Shown here piece after piece: positions 16,942 to 17,251 of a stretch of DNA of 17,251 nucleotides. The stretch's first letter is position 1. Each line of letters opens with the position of its first letter. The translations under genes were made by a program, and so were the position numbers. Origin of the DNA: JAAZMA01 sp036720245. Its GTDB lineage: Bacteria; Bacillota; Clostridia; Tissierellales; Tepidimicrobiaceae. Under the pieces are notes generated by a model that saw nothing but the letters and a program-made list of their open reading frames with translations, ran no database searches and was not told the DNA's origin. The DNA is taken from contig DAIMNI010000049.1 of NCBI GenBank assembly GCA_036720245.1, forward strand, positions 1-17,251. Reading direction: 5' to 3'.

Positions 16942-16980
16942 ATTTAGTTACCCAGTACCAATCAAATTTTGTTGAATGTG
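16942..16980 (+). repeat. 39-bp intergenic repeat, copy 3
   Basis: This is the most diverged copy. It keeps AATTTTGT and GAAT but has TGTTGAA in place of TGTCGAA, and its dyad (GTTAC-CCA-GTACC) has one mismatch. It lies 40 bases upstream of the ATG at 17021, the same arrangement as copy 1 before ydbC (34 bases). Confidence 0.75.
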
Positions 16981-17020
16981 CTAAGTCATAGCAACGAATC
17001 AAGAAAGGGGAAATTAAAAA

Positions 17021-17251
17021 ATGAAGTTAAAACGAGTTTTTAGTATCATGGTTATATTTTTCATGCTTTTTACATTGGTACCTTTTAAAAAGAACGAAAA
17101 TATAGTATTTGCGCAAGATACTAACAAAATTACAAATGTCAGTGATATAAAGCCCTATGATGATGTAAGGGGAAAAGACTTATCAAGCTTAGATTTGAAA
17201 GATCAAAGCGAATTATTATTTACTTTGGATTTTGATACTTATACTAAGTGG
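17021..17251 (+). CDS. secreted protein, 5' part only, possible subtilase or surface protein
   Basis: The gene starts at ATG 17021 after a GAAAGGGGAAA binding site and runs off the window after 77 codons. Residues 1 to about 31 form a signal peptide: MKLKR, a hydrophobic stretch MVIFFMLFTLVPF, and a likely cleavage at VFA-QD. The mature part starts DTNKITNVSDIKPYDDVRGK, followed by LSSLDLKDQSELLFTLDFDT and Y-T-K-W. Similar short lead segments (LDLS..., DFDT-TKW) occur, from memory, ahead of secreted subtilisin-like proteases and leucine-rich surface proteins in Firmicutes. The catalytic part is outside the window, so the product cannot be named. It follows repeat copy 3 by 40 bases. Confidence 0.7.
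   Translation, partial: MKLKRVFSIMVIFFMLFTLVPFKKNENIVFAQDTNKITNVSDIKPYDDVRGKDLSSLDLKDQSELLFTLDFDTYTKW

Noticed and set aside
1..17251. CRISPR array, tRNA or rRNA genes
   Set aside because: No regularly spaced identical repeats, no cloverleaf-like sequence with CCA and TTC motifs, and no rRNA-like stretch was seen. The three 39-bp repeats are far apart and imperfect.

Overview
The window is strongly AT-rich (about 30% G+C or less, judged by eye). All convincing genes lie on the + strand and most have strong AGGAGG- or GGGGG-type ribosome binding sites. This base composition, a secreted stalk-domain (Cu_amine_oxidN1-type) protein and TGTCGAA sites matching the Spo0A box point to a spore-forming low-GC Firmicute, most likely a clostridial or tissierellial species. 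Nothing here fixes the genus. The content is accessory (a defence island), not core chromosome.

Bases 271-11798 hold a compact operon in the gene order brxF - brxC - pglXI - brxHII - pglZ - brxA, which is the published layout of a type 3 BREX phage-defence locus. Neighbouring genes overlap or are separated by only a few bases (12 at most) and are probably translationally coupled. The parts are a small BrxF with no visible P-loop, the large BrxC ATPase, a zinc-ribbon adenine methyltransferase, a SNF2-type helicase, a PglZ alkaline-phosphatase-fold protein and BrxA. The set is complete, but pglZ is split by a +1 frameshift around 9968-10002 and begins with TTG, so the system may be inactive, phase-shifted or affected by a sequencing error.

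Downstream, 11800-17251 is a looser accessory region. It has a YdbC/PC4-type single-stranded-DNA-binding protein (11873), an unrecognised 184-aa protein (12134), a secreted stalk-domain protein (12927), an unrecognised small gene that may be decayed at its 5' end (13787), a HelD/UvrD-like superfamily 1 helicase (14033) and the start of a secreted protein cut by the window edge (17021).

Three ungapped copies of a 39-bp intergenic repeat (11800, 12730, 16942) punctuate this second region. All have the same orientation and lie upstream of + strand genes. Each has a degenerate GGTAC-NNN-GTACC dyad followed by AATTTTGTCGAAT, and two copies match the Spo0A box exactly. The middle copy abuts a REP-like hairpin (12699-12729). 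The repeats divide the region into two gene blocks, ydbC with the 184-aa gene, and the stalk protein through the helicase. They are the least explained structure in the window.
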